Shown in pieces: positions 50,942-59,369 of a stretch of 64,000 nt of DNA (the first letter of the stretch is position 1; each line of letters starts with the position of its first letter). Both the position numbers and the translations under genes were made by a program. The notes under the pieces are model-generated. The model was not told where the DNA came from. It ran no database searches and saw only the letters and a program-made list of their open reading frames with translations. The stretch comes from Mesorhizobium opportunistum WSM2075. Its GTDB lineage: Bacteria > Pseudomonadota > Alphaproteobacteria > Rhizobiales > Rhizobiaceae. The stretch lies in the NCBI RefSeq assembly GCF_000176035.2, contig NC_015675.1, positions 1,802,001 through 1,866,000 of the forward strand. The letters are read 5' to 3'.

Positions 50942-51134
50942 TTGTAGCTCTGGTCGAACCAGTGGCGCGGTTTTCCTCTGCAGCGAAGTGCTCACTGACC
51001 GGGGGCACAGCTATCGACGCCAACTGGTCATACCAATTGTGCGATTTGTGCTTTCCCTTTCGTCGTCCTGCCCTTAGGATATGGCTATTATTTCGTGATC
51101 CGAAATAAATATGGCTACAAGGGAGGAACCGGAA

Positions 51135-51755
51135 ATGGCTGGCAAGAAGATATTGATGCTCGTTGGCGAGTTCAGCGAGGAGTATGAGATTTTCGTCTTT
51201 GAACAGGCCATGCATGCCGTCGGCCACACGGTGCATGTCGTCTGTCCGGACAAGAAGGCGGGCGACGTCCTGAAGACCTCGCTGCACGACTTCGAAGGCC
51301 ACCAGACCTATACGGAAAAGCTCGGCCACGACTATATCCTCAACAAGACGTTTTCCGAAGTGGACCCGGCCAAATACGACGCCGTCTACGCGGCGGGCGG
51401 ACGCGGGCCGGAATACATCCGCATCGACAAGCGCGTGCAGGCGCTGGTGCGCCATTTCCACGAGGCCGGCAAGCCGATCTTCACCATCTGCCACGGCGTG
51501 CAGATCCTGATCGCCGTCGACGGCGTGGTGCGCGGCAGGGAAGTCGCGGCACTTCACTATTGCGAGCCGGAGGTGACGCTGGCCGGTGGCATCTACATCG
51601 ACGTCGCGCCGACCGGCGCCCATGTCGACGGCAATCTCGTGTCAGCCAAGGGCTGGCCGGGCCTATCCAACTTCATCCGCGAATGCCTGAAGGTGCTGGG
51701 CACGGAAATCCGCCATGGCGAGATCCTGATGCGCGACGAACGCCAGGCGGCCTGA
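51135..51755 (+). CDS. DJ-1/PfpI-family protein
   Basis: 206 residues, glutamine-amidotransferase-like fold. The nucleophile elbow is FTICHGVQ with Cys at about residue 118, and the family Glu is in LVGEFSEEYE. Members act as deglycases, proteases, chaperones or amide hydrolases; the specific reaction is not decided. ATG 51135 has GGGAGGAACCGGAA upstream. A perfect terminator hairpin follows. Confidence 0.9.
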   Translation: MAGKKILMLVGEFSEEYEIFVFEQAMHAVGHTVHVVCPDKKAGDVLKTSLHDFEGHQTYTEKLGHDYILNKTFSEVDPAKYDAVYAAGGRGPEYIRIDKRVQALVRHFHEAGKPIFTICHGVQILIAVDGVVRGREVAALHYCEPEVTLAGGIYIDVAPTGAHVDGNLVSAKGWPGLSNFIRECLKVLGTEIRHGEILMRDERQAA

Positions 51756-51770
51756 CCCGGACGTTGCCAG

Positions 51771-51797
51771 CCGCCGCGCCTAAGGCGCGGCGGTTTT
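51771..51797 (+). terminator. Terminator after the DJ-1/PfpI gene
   Basis: CCGCCGCGCC (51771-51780) pairs perfectly with GGCGCGGCGG (51784-51793) across a TAA loop, followed by TTTT. It lies 15 bases after the stop codon. Confidence 0.82.
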
Positions 51798-51857
51798 CGA
51801 CGGGAAAACGCTACGCGCCTTTTCCCCGGGGAACCGTCACACTTTTCCTGGAATTGC
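51794..51857. repeat. Rhizobial intergenic element, second copy (partial)
   Basis: GGGAAAACGCTACGCGCCTT and CTTTTCCTGGAATTGCCTA match the first part of the element at 33078-33218. It lacks the GCATGATC hairpin half and ends at the stop codon of the leftward desaturase gene. Confidence 0.68.
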
Positions 51858-52880
51858 CTAGACCGCTGCCCGTGCCTCGCGGAACGACACCAGCTTGCGG
51901 CGGCTTTCATCCCACAATGCCAGTTTGACGCAGCGCAGGCTCTCGATCAGCGTGACGCGGCCGATGCCACGCAGCTCCGGATAGTCGCGCAGCACTTCCT
52001 GCAACCTGTATCCGGGCACTTTGGCGGAGAGGTGGTGGACGTGGTGGACACCGATGTTGCCGGTGAACCAGTTCAGCACCCGCGGCAGGTCGTAGTAGGA
52101 TGACCCGTGCAAAGCGGCGTGCTGGAATTCCCATTCGGAATCCTTTGCCCATTCCGTCTCCTCGAACTGATGCTGGACGTAGAACAGCCAGATGCCAGCC
52201 GAACCGGCGAGGATGACGATCGGCAGATGGACCACTAGGAAGGCGCCGGGGCCAACGAACCAGATGAGGATGGCCGCGGCAAGCGCGATGCCGAGATTGG
52301 TGGTCATCGACGACACCCAGGGCGTCAGGCCGCCGCGCATCATGCCGACAGGCAGCCTTTGCTCGAAGATGAACAGCCAGATCGGCCCCAGGCCGAACAT
52401 CACGAGGGGATGGCGATAGAGACGATAGGCCAGGCGGCCTCGCCATGACAATTGCCGATATTCGGCAACGGTCAGCGTCCTGATGTCTCCCATGCCACGC
52501 TCGTCGAGATTGCCGGCGCTGGCATGATGCACGGCGTGGGCGCGCCGCCAGCAGTCATAGGGCGTCAAGGTCAGAATGCCGAGCGCCCGGCCGATCCAGT
52601 CGTCGGCGTAGCGATTGGCGAAGAAGGAGCCGTGGCCGCAATCGTGCTGGATCATGAAGATCCGCACCAGGAACCCGGCCGCGGGAAGGATGAGGATCAG
52701 TCCCCACCAATGGCCATAGGCATAGGCAGCCGAAGAGAGCGCCCAGAGCGTGACGAACGGAATGAGGGTGATGGCGAGCTCGAGTGTGCTGCGCCGCCGG
52801 TCGGGCTTCTTGTAGCGCGCCAGAATTTTGAGCCAGGCGCGCTTGCTGTTGGCCGCGGCCTCAGGGGAAATCATGTTCAT
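51858..52880 (-). CDS. Membrane fatty acid desaturase
   Basis: 340 residues. The three His boxes of di-iron desaturases are present: HDCGH, HAVHH and HHVHH, with four or more membrane helices between them. It inserts a double bond into a lipid acyl chain, using an external electron donor. ATG 52880 is preferred, with ATG 52874 close by; the frame is open to 52919. It stands alone, divergent from the LacI gene of the second sugar operon. Confidence 0.92.
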   Translation of the reverse strand: MNMISPEAAANSKRAWLKILARYKKPDRRRSTLELAITLIPFVTLWALSSAAYAYGHWWGLILILPAAGFLVRIFMIQHDCGHGSFFANRYADDWIGRALGILTLTPYDCWRRAHAVHHASAGNLDERGMGDIRTLTVAEYRQLSWRGRLAYRLYRHPLVMFGLGPIWLFIFEQRLPVGMMRGGLTPWVSSMTTNLGIALAAAILIWFVGPGAFLVVHLPIVILAGSAGIWLFYVQHQFEETEWAKDSEWEFQHAALHGSSYYDLPRVLNWFTGNIGVHHVHHLSAKVPGYRLQEVLRDYPELRGIGRVTLIESLRCVKLALWDESRRKLVSFREARAAV

Positions 52881-53020
52881 CAGGAACCATAGGCGGCGCG
52901 TTCCGCCGCCGCAAGACAAAGATCACGCGAAATTACTGTGCGTAATTGTCGCGCGATGGATCAATTCCATGCCATGACGCCGCGACGGGCATGCTCTTGA
53001 CTTTCCGGCTCGCATGCCTT

Positions 53021-53045
53021 TTATACGTATCACTAATACGTATAA
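53021..53045. promoter_or_regulatory. Perfect palindromic operator overlapping a promoter
   Basis: Ten-base arms TTATACGTAT (53021-53030) and ATACGTATAA (53036-53045) separated by CACTA. A -35-like TTGACT is at 52997-53002 and a -10-like TTATAC at 53021-53026, so the operator covers the -10. It lies 11 bases before the LacI start, strongly suggesting autorepression. Confidence 0.82.
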
Positions 53046-53056
53046 GGAAACTTTTC

Positions 53057-54058
53057 TTGAAGCGAGCCACTCAAAAGGATGTCGCGCGGCTGGCCGGGGT
53101 TTCGCAGGCCAGCGTCTCGATGGTGATGAGTGGCGGCGGCTCTCCGGCGCTGTCATCCGAGACCTGGGAGCGGATCACCAATGCGGCGGCGCAGCTCGGC
53201 TATACGCCCAACCGGTTTGCGCAGGCGCTCAAGACCAACCGCACCATGACCATTGCCTGCATCGTGCCCGACATCACCAATCCCTTCTATCCGGCGCTGA
53301 TGCGAGGCATCCAGTCGGTGGCCGAAGAACTCAACTATGACGTGATCGCGGTCAGCACCGATGGCTCCGCCGAGCGGGAGCGGCATTTCCTCGACTGGTC
53401 CAGGCAGGGACGCGTCGACGGCGTGATAGGGGTGTTCTTCACGCTGCGCGCCGGCGATTTCAAGCCACTGGTCGATGCGGGCGTGCCTGTGGTGCGCATC
53501 GAATCGAGCAAGAAGCGCGGCGGCGATATCGCCATCGACGATATTTTCATCGACAGCTACGCCGCCGCCCTTGCGGTAACACAATTTCTCATCGGTCGCG
53601 GCCATCACCGCATCGCCATGGTCGCCGGCCGGGGTGGCCCTCAGGGCGTTCGGGTCGAGGGCTATCGCACCGCGCTGACCGAAGCAGGCGGCGCGCCCTA
53701 CGTCGTCATCGACGAGGAGTTCAGCGAAACCGGCGGTGCCCGGGCCGCGGAGGCGGTGCTGGCCAGCGGCTATGCGCCGACGGCGATCTTTGCCGCCAAT
53801 GACCTTATGGCCATTGGCGTGATGCAGGCGCTGCGCGATCGCGGCATCGCCATCCCCGGCGATATCGCCGTCGCCGGCTTCGACGACATTTCAGCCGCCC
53901 GGCTGGTCACGCCGTCCTTGACCACCGTCTCCCAGTTCCAGGGCGATATCGGGGTCAAGGCAGCGCAGATCCTGATGGAAAGGCTGCGCGGCTCCAAGCC
54001 CGGCGCGGGCACCGCGCTCGAAATGCCCTTCAGCCTGATCGAACGTGGCTCAACCTGA
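53057..54058 (+). CDS. LacI-family regulator of sugar operon 2
   Basis: 333 residues. Helix-turn-helix ATQKDVARLAGVSQASVSMV and hinge LGYTPNRFAQALK precede a sugar-binding-protein-like core (ACIVPDITNPFYPALMRGI, AIFAANDLMAIGVMQAL, VAGFDDISAARLVTPSLTTV). TTG 53057 is chosen as start: AAGGAAAC lies seven bases upstream and the product then begins LKRATQKDV at the normal place. The frame is open to 52946, but that would include the operator. The transporter operon follows 32 bases after its stop on the same strand, so repressor and transporter probably share the promoter. Confidence 0.9.
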   Translation: MKRATQKDVARLAGVSQASVSMVMSGGGSPALSSETWERITNAAAQLGYTPNRFAQALKTNRTMTIACIVPDITNPFYPALMRGIQSVAEELNYDVIAVSTDGSAERERHFLDWSRQGRVDGVIGVFFTLRAGDFKPLVDAGVPVVRIESSKKRGGDIAIDDIFIDSYAAALAVTQFLIGRGHHRIAMVAGRGGPQGVRVEGYRTALTEAGGAPYVVIDEEFSETGGARAAEAVLASGYAPTAIFAANDLMAIGVMQALRDRGIAIPGDIAVAGFDDISAARLVTPSLTTVSQFQGDIGVKAAQILMERLRGSKPGAGTALEMPFSLIERGST

Positions 54059-54090
54059 AACAAGAAACGAAAATCATCGGAGGAGAAAAC

Positions 54091-55410
54091 ATGGAACGCC
54101 GTACGTTGCTCAAGACCGGCCTCGGCCTCGCCGCCCTGCCGCTGCTCCCACGTCTGGCCTTTGCCGACGACAAGAAGCCCGTCGGTTTCTGGTACGAGTC
54201 CGCCTCGCCGGAAAACCAGGACAATCTCAAGACCATCTTGATCGACCCATTCAATGCCGCGCATCCGCAGGACGATCTCTCGATCGATTTCCGCGGCTCC
54301 GACCTCGACAAGCAGTTGCGCATCGCCATGCTCTCGGGCAATGGCCCGGATGTCGTCTTCACCGCCGGTCCAAGCTATGTGGCGTCGATGGCGCAAGCGG
54401 GGCAGTTGCTGCCGCTCGATGATTACGCCGCAAAGCTCGGCTGGAACGACCGGCTGCTGCCGCTATTCATGGAACTGGGCAAGTATGACGGCAAGCTCTA
54501 CGCGCTTGCCAAGACCTATGAGACGCTGGGCCTGTTCTACAACAAGACGCTGTTCGACAAGAACGGCTGGAAGGCGCCCACCACCATCGCCGAACTCGAG
54601 ACGCTCGCCGACGAGATGAAGGGCAAGGGCCTGGTCCCGTTCGGCTGCGGCAATGCCGATTGGCGGCCGGCCAACGAGCACCATGTCTCGATCGTGCTCA
54701 ATTCGGTGGCCGGCCCCGACAATGTCTACAAGGCGCTGACCGGTGCCAGTCCCTGGACAGACGCCTCCATCCTGGCCGCCATCGATAAGCTCGATGAGTG
54801 GTGGCAGAAGGGCTACTACGGCCCGAACTACTTCTCGCTGACGCTGGAGCAGGCATTCGCCCAGGTGGCGACCGGCCAGGCCGGCATGGCGCCGAGCGGC
54901 ACCTGGAGCTTCACCAACATCCCGACCTATTTCCCGACCAACAACGCCGAAGCGGCGTTCGTCGGCTTTCCAAGCACGAGCGGCCCGCCGGTCTATGCGC
55001 TCGGCATTGGCTCGACGCTCTCGATCAACGCGAAATCCGAAAATGCCGACGGCGCGGCGGCGGTGCTCGACTATATTTTCAACGACAAGTTCTACAGCGA
55101 GATGAACTCTGTATGGCAGGGCGAGTGGAATCTGCCGTTGAAGGACCTGTCCGGTGTAAAACTCTCCGACAAGGTGCTGCCGCTTTATACCGAGGTGATG
55201 AAGAACCTGTCGACGGCCGTCGGCGCCGGCCAGTACGGCTACACGACATGGACTTTCCTGCCGCCCGCCACCGACACCTATCTGGTCAGCGGCATGGAGG
55301 AGGTCTGGCTGAAGAAGATCAGCTCGAAGGACTACCTCAAGAAACTCGATGAGACCTTCCAGCAGGAAAAGGCGGCCGGCAAGGTGCCGGCAGTTCCGAA
55401 GCGGGCCTGA
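54091..55410 (+). CDS. Carbohydrate ABC transporter substrate-binding protein
   Basis: 439 residues. The N-terminus ERRTLLKTGLGLAALPLLPRLAFA fits a Tat-type signal. The mature part has the CUT1 binding-protein pattern (IDPFNAAHPQDDLSIDFRGS, IAMLSGNGPDVVFTAGPSY, YALAKTYETLGLFYNKTLFDKNGW, GQAGMAPSGTWSF). It feeds the two permeases that follow. GGAGGAGAAAAC precedes the ATG. The last codons begin an 11-base tandem repeat that runs past the stop. The ligand is unknown; the embedded ADP-ribosylglycohydrolase-family gene hints at a glycoside or N-riboside. Confidence 0.92.
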   Translation: MERRTLLKTGLGLAALPLLPRLAFADDKKPVGFWYESASPENQDNLKTILIDPFNAAHPQDDLSIDFRGSDLDKQLRIAMLSGNGPDVVFTAGPSYVASMAQAGQLLPLDDYAAKLGWNDRLLPLFMELGKYDGKLYALAKTYETLGLFYNKTLFDKNGWKAPTTIAELETLADEMKGKGLVPFGCGNADWRPANEHHVSIVLNSVAGPDNVYKALTGASPWTDASILAAIDKLDEWWQKGYYGPNYFSLTLEQAFAQVATGQAGMAPSGTWSFTNIPTYFPTNNAEAAFVGFPSTSGPPVYALGIGSTLSINAKSENADGAAAVLDYIFNDKFYSEMNSVWQGEWNLPLKDLSGVKLSDKVLPLYTEVMKNLSTAVGAGQYGYTTWTFLPPATDTYLVSGMEEVWLKKISSKDYLKKLDETFQQEKAAGKVPAVPKRA

Positions 55411-55430
55411 AGCGGGCCTGAAGCGGGCTT
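55398..55430 (+). repeat. Three tandem 11-base repeats at a gene end
   Basis: GAAGCGGGCCT at 55398-55408 and 55409-55419, then GAAGCGGGCTT at 55420-55430. The first copy contributes the last codons and part of the TGA stop. A GGCGCC stem (55484-55489 with 55495-55500) follows before the permease gene. Confidence 0.75.
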
Positions 55431-55524
55431 GACGCGGCGGGCACCGGCAGCGCCGCGAACCATCCGAACGCAGCGAAAGGAGCGGCGCCCGTCCGGCGCC
55501 CTCTAAAACCCAGGGCAATCGTCC

Positions 55525-56370
55525 ATGCACCGGCTCTATCTCGTCCCGACGCTGATCATCAATTTCGTCATCGTCCTCGTCCCGGCCTTGCTGACGGTCG
55601 TCCTGGCGTTCTGCAGCTGGGACGGCATTTCGACGCCGACCTTTTCGGGACTGGACAATTTCCGGGCGCTGTTCGCCGACGGCGTCTTCTGGTCGGCGCT
55701 GGCCAACAACATCATCTGGACCTGCATCTTCCTCATCGTGCCGATCGCCATGGGGCTGCTGGCGGCCTCGATGCTGCTGATCGTCAGGCGCGGCAGCAAT
55801 TTCTTCCAGGTCGTCTACTTCCTGCCCGTGGTCATCGCCACGGTGATCACGGCCCGCGTCTGGCAGGGGATGATCTACAGCCCGGTCACCGGCGTGTTCG
55901 GCATGTTGGCACGCATGGGCCTGCATGTGGCCAATCCGCTGGCACAGCCATCGACAGCGCTGTTGGGCGTGGCGACCGTCGATCTTTGGCACTGGTGGGG
56001 ATTTCTGTGCGTCATCTTCTTCGCGGCGCTGCGCCAGGTGCCGCAGGAGCACATCGAGGCGGCGCGTATCGAGGGCGCGAGCTATGGGCAAATGATGCGC
56101 TACGTGCTGCTGCCAGCGATCCGGCCGACCATCATGCTGATGATGATCATGACGGTGATCTGGAGCTTCCTCGCCTTTGATTTCGTCTACATCCTGACCC
56201 AGGGCGGCCCGGCTTTTTCGAGCGAGGTGCTGTCGACGCTGGCCTACCGCCACGCCTTCTACGATCTCAACGTCGGCCAGGCAGCCGCGGCGGCGCTGGT
56301 CATCAGCCTGTTCGGCCTCGTCGGCACGTTCTTCTACGTACGCCTGCAGACGCAGGAAGGCGAGCAATGA
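55525..56370 (+). CDS. Sugar ABC transporter permease (MalF-like)
   Basis: 281 residues with six predicted membrane helices. EAA loop EAARIEGASYGQMMRYVLLPAIRP near residues 177-200 contacts the ATPase. It forms the channel with the next permease; the stop overlaps the next ATG (ATGA). The N-terminus is short, with the first helix beginning almost at once (LYLVPTLIINFVIVLVPALL). The 114-base gap from the binding-protein gene holds tandem repeats and a hairpin, likely lowering permease expression. Confidence 0.92.
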   Translation: MHRLYLVPTLIINFVIVLVPALLTVVLAFCSWDGISTPTFSGLDNFRALFADGVFWSALANNIIWTCIFLIVPIAMGLLAASMLLIVRRGSNFFQVVYFLPVVIATVITARVWQGMIYSPVTGVFGMLARMGLHVANPLAQPSTALLGVATVDLWHWWGFLCVIFFAALRQVPQEHIEAARIEGASYGQMMRYVLLPAIRPTIMLMMIMTVIWSFLAFDFVYILTQGGPAFSSEVLSTLAYRHAFYDLNVGQAAAAALVISLFGLVGTFFYVRLQTQEGEQ

Positions 56371-57200
56371 GAATGGTCGAAAGCCGGGCCACCCTGACGA
56401 TCTCCTACGTGGTGCTGGGTATCGGTGCCTTCATCGCCCTGTTTCCGATCGCCTTGCTGGTGCTCAATTCGCTGAAGCCAGCGGCGCAGATCGTGCAGAG
56501 CCCGCTGGCGCTGCCCAATCCCATCCGCTGGGAGAATTTCGTCAACGCCTGGACCCACGCCAAGTTTTCGAAAACCTTCGTCAATTCGCTGCTGCTTTCG
56601 GGAACGACGATCATCCTCGTCTGCTCGACGTCCTCGCTGTCGGCCTATGTGCTGGCGCGCAGGAAAATCGCTTCGTGGAAGATCTGGACGTTCTACCTGC
56701 TGGCGACGACCACGGCGCCGATCCAGCTCTATATTTTCCCGCTCTATTTCGGCTTCGCCAAGCTCGGGCTGATCAACAACGTGTTCGGCGTCGCGCTGAT
56801 CTACACCGCCCTCTACAGTCCATTCGCGGTGATGCTGCTGAGGACGTATTTCATCGCCGTGCCGAAGGAACTCGAGGAGGCCGCGCTGATCGACGGCGCC
56901 ACCTCCTGGCAGGTGTTTTCCAGGGTGATGCTGCCCATCGTGTCGCCCGGCATCCTGACCGTCGCACTGATCATCGGGCTCAACTCCTGGAACGAATTCC
57001 TGATCGCGGCGACCTTCCTGCAGAAGGCGGACAAGGTCACCGCCGTGATCGCCTTCTACCTGCTCAGCGGGCAGTACAGCTCGGACTGGGGTGAGATCAT
57101 GGCTGCCGCGCTGATCATCGTGGTGCCGGTGGTGGTGCTGTTCGTCGCCATGCAGAAACGGTTCATCGAAGGCATGGCGGGCGGCTCGGTCAAAGGCTGA
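56367..57200 (+). CDS. Sugar ABC transporter permease (MalG-like)
   Basis: 277 residues, six predicted helices, EAA motif EAALIDGATSWQVFSRVMLPIVSPG near residues 171-195. Coupled to the previous permease by a four-base overlap. The stop is 26 bases before the ATG of the ADP-ribosylglycohydrolase-family gene, so the enzyme is embedded inside the transport operon. Confidence 0.93.
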   Translation: MRMVESRATLTISYVVLGIGAFIALFPIALLVLNSLKPAAQIVQSPLALPNPIRWENFVNAWTHAKFSKTFVNSLLLSGTTIILVCSTSSLSAYVLARRKIASWKIWTFYLLATTTAPIQLYIFPLYFGFAKLGLINNVFGVALIYTALYSPFAVMLLRTYFIAVPKELEEAALIDGATSWQVFSRVMLPIVSPGILTVALIIGLNSWNEFLIAATFLQKADKVTAVIAFYLLSGQYSSDWGEIMAAALIIVVPVVVLFVAMQKRFIEGMAGGSVKG

Positions 57201-57226
57201 AATTTTTGGATTATCTGGAGCAGAAC

Positions 57227-59335
57227 ATGCAGTTGCCAAACGACTATCTGGAACGGGTCTATGCCGGTGTGCTCGGCAAGCTGGTGGGTGTCTATCTCGG
57301 CCGGCCGTTCGAGGGTTGGACCTACCAGAAGATCATGAAGGAGCTCGGCCCGATCGACTATTACGTGCATGAGCGCCTGAACCAGCCGCTGGTGGTGACC
57401 GATGACGACGTTGCCGGCACCTTCACGTTCATCCGCGCGCTCGAGGATTACGGCATCTCGCCCAATCTGCCCGCCGAGGCCATCGGCAAGGCATGGCTGA
57501 ACTATATCGTCGAGGAGCGTTCGATCCTGTGGTGGGGCGGCAGCGGCAACTCGACCGAGCATACTGCATGGCTCAATCTCAAGAAGGGCATACCGGCCCC
57601 GCATTCGGGTTCCATCGCCACCAATGGTGCGACCGTCGCCGAGCAGATCGGCGCCCAGATCTTCATCGACGGCTGGGCGATGGTGGCGCCTGAGCAGCCG
57701 CAACTGGCGGCAAAGCTTGCCGAACAGGCCGGCAAGGTCTCGCATGACGGCGAATCCGTCCATGCGGCGATGCTGTGGGCGGCAATGGAGGCCGAAGCCT
57801 TTGTCTCCAGCGACATCGACCATCTCATCGATACCGGCCTGTCGGTCATCCCGCGCGACAGCCTGATCGCCAAACTCATCGCCGACATCCGCGGCTGGGT
57901 GAAGGCACATCCCGACTGGCACGACACGCGCCAGAAGATCGAAGACAAATACGGCTACGACAAATATCCAGGTAATTGCCATGTCGTGCCCAACCACGCG
58001 CTGATGGTGATGGCCGTGCTCTATGCGCCGGACGATTTCCAAAAGGCGCAGATGATCGTCAACACGTCGGGCTGGGACACCGATTGCAATGCGGGCAATG
58101 TCGGCTGCCTGCTTGCCCTGATGCTCGGCCTCGACGGCATCGAGGCCGGACCGGACTGGCGCGGGCCGATCGCCGACCGCCTGCTGATTTCCTCGGCCGA
58201 CGGCGGCAACTCGATCAACGACGCGGTGCGAACAGCCTACTATATCGCCAATCTCGGCATGGCGCTCGCCGGTGGAAATCCGCTCGACGCGCCGAAGGCC
58301 GGCGCCCAATTCCACTTCTCGCTTTCCGGCAGCCAGCAGGGTTTTCGGCCGGTGGAGGGGCATGGCTTGGCCAGCGGCGTTCGCGTCGGCAATGTCGAGT
58401 TCGAGAATGGCCGTGCCCTGACCGTAAGCTATGAAGCCCTGGCTCCCGGCCTGGCTGCCGTCGTGACGACACCGACCTTCTCGCCGCGGGAGGTGCTGTC
58501 GATGCGCACCTACGACCTGATGGCCACGCCGCTCGTCTATCCCGGGCAGGTGGTCAAGGCGCGCGTCGTCGCCGATCGCCGCAACAAGGGCGCGGTGTCG
58601 GTGCGGCTGCGCATTCGCGCCTATGATGGCGACGATCGCCTGCGCGACATCGATAGCGATGCGATTGCCCTGAATGCCGGCGAGGACCGCGTGCTTTCAT
58701 GGCGCCTGCCGGATCTGGACGGCCAGCCGATCGCCGAGATCGGCATCATGCTCACCAGCGAGGGCAGGCGCGCCGACGGTCGTGTGCTGCTCGACTATCT
58801 CAGATGGGATGGGGCGCCGGACCTGAACTTGCATCGGCCGGCCGGCGATTGCGATTTCTGGCGCATGGCCTGGGTCAACGGCGTCAGCTTCTTTTCCAAG
58901 CGTTTTCCGCCGAGTTTCCGCATTTCGCAGAGCCGCGACGAGGGCATCGTCATTCACGGCACGCGGCAGTGGACCGATTACAAGGTATCGAGCGACATCG
59001 TCATCCACCTTGGCAATTACGGCGGTGTCTGCGCGCGCGTCCAGGGCTTGCGGCGCTACTACGCCGTGCGCGCCACGCGCGATGGCAAGCTGCAGATCGT
59101 GCGTACACGGGATGCCGAAACGGTCGTTCTGGCGGAGACCGATTTCGAACTGGTCTTCGAAAAGACCATTCCGGTGACGCTGACCGTCAAGGGCAGCCGC
59201 ATCACGGCGCTTTTCGGCGGCGTGGCGCTCGAGGCTGACGACACGAGTTCGCAGGCGCTCACCAACGGCGGCATCGGATTGCTGATCGCGGAAGGCGCGC
59301 TGTCCACCGACAACATACATGTGAGCGCGACCTGA
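57227..59335 (+). CDS. ADP-ribosylglycohydrolase-family enzyme with beta-sandwich tail
   Basis: 702 residues. Residues about 8-350 show the ADPRH/DraG fold with metal-site motifs: TDDDVAGTF (about residue 59), HDGESVHAA and SGWDTDCNAGN (about 275-285). The C-terminal half has a middle beta domain and, from about 535, a lectin/3-keto-disaccharide-hydrolase-like sandwich (FWRMAWVNGVSFFSKRFPPS, YKVSSDIVIHLGNYGGVCAR, GSRITALFGGVALEADD). No signal peptide. It probably cleaves a glycosidic or N-ribosidic bond of the imported compound rather than a protein modification. ATG 57227 with GGAG upstream is preferred; the frame starts at TTG 57206. Confidence 0.85.
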   Translation: MQLPNDYLERVYAGVLGKLVGVYLGRPFEGWTYQKIMKELGPIDYYVHERLNQPLVVTDDDVAGTFTFIRALEDYGISPNLPAEAIGKAWLNYIVEERSILWWGGSGNSTEHTAWLNLKKGIPAPHSGSIATNGATVAEQIGAQIFIDGWAMVAPEQPQLAAKLAEQAGKVSHDGESVHAAMLWAAMEAEAFVSSDIDHLIDTGLSVIPRDSLIAKLIADIRGWVKAHPDWHDTRQKIEDKYGYDKYPGNCHVVPNHALMVMAVLYAPDDFQKAQMIVNTSGWDTDCNAGNVGCLLALMLGLDGIEAGPDWRGPIADRLLISSADGGNSINDAVRTAYYIANLGMALAGGNPLDAPKAGAQFHFSLSGSQQGFRPVEGHGLASGVRVGNVEFENGRALTVSYEALAPGLAAVVTTPTFSPREVLSMRTYDLMATPLVYPGQVVKARVVADRRNKGAVSVRLRIRAYDGDDRLRDIDSDAIALNAGEDRVLSWRLPDLDGQPIAEIGIMLTSEGRRADGRVLLDYLRWDGAPDLNLHRPAGDCDFWRMAWVNGVSFFSKRFPPSFRISQSRDEGIVIHGTRQWTDYKVSSDIVIHLGNYGGVCARVQGLRRYYAVRATRDGKLQIVRTRDAETVVLAETDFELVFEKTIPVTLTVKGSRITALFGGVALEADDTSSQALTNGGIGLLIAEGALSTDNIHVSAT

Positions 59336-59369
59336 ACGTCTCGCGACCACAATCCCAGGAAAAATCCCG

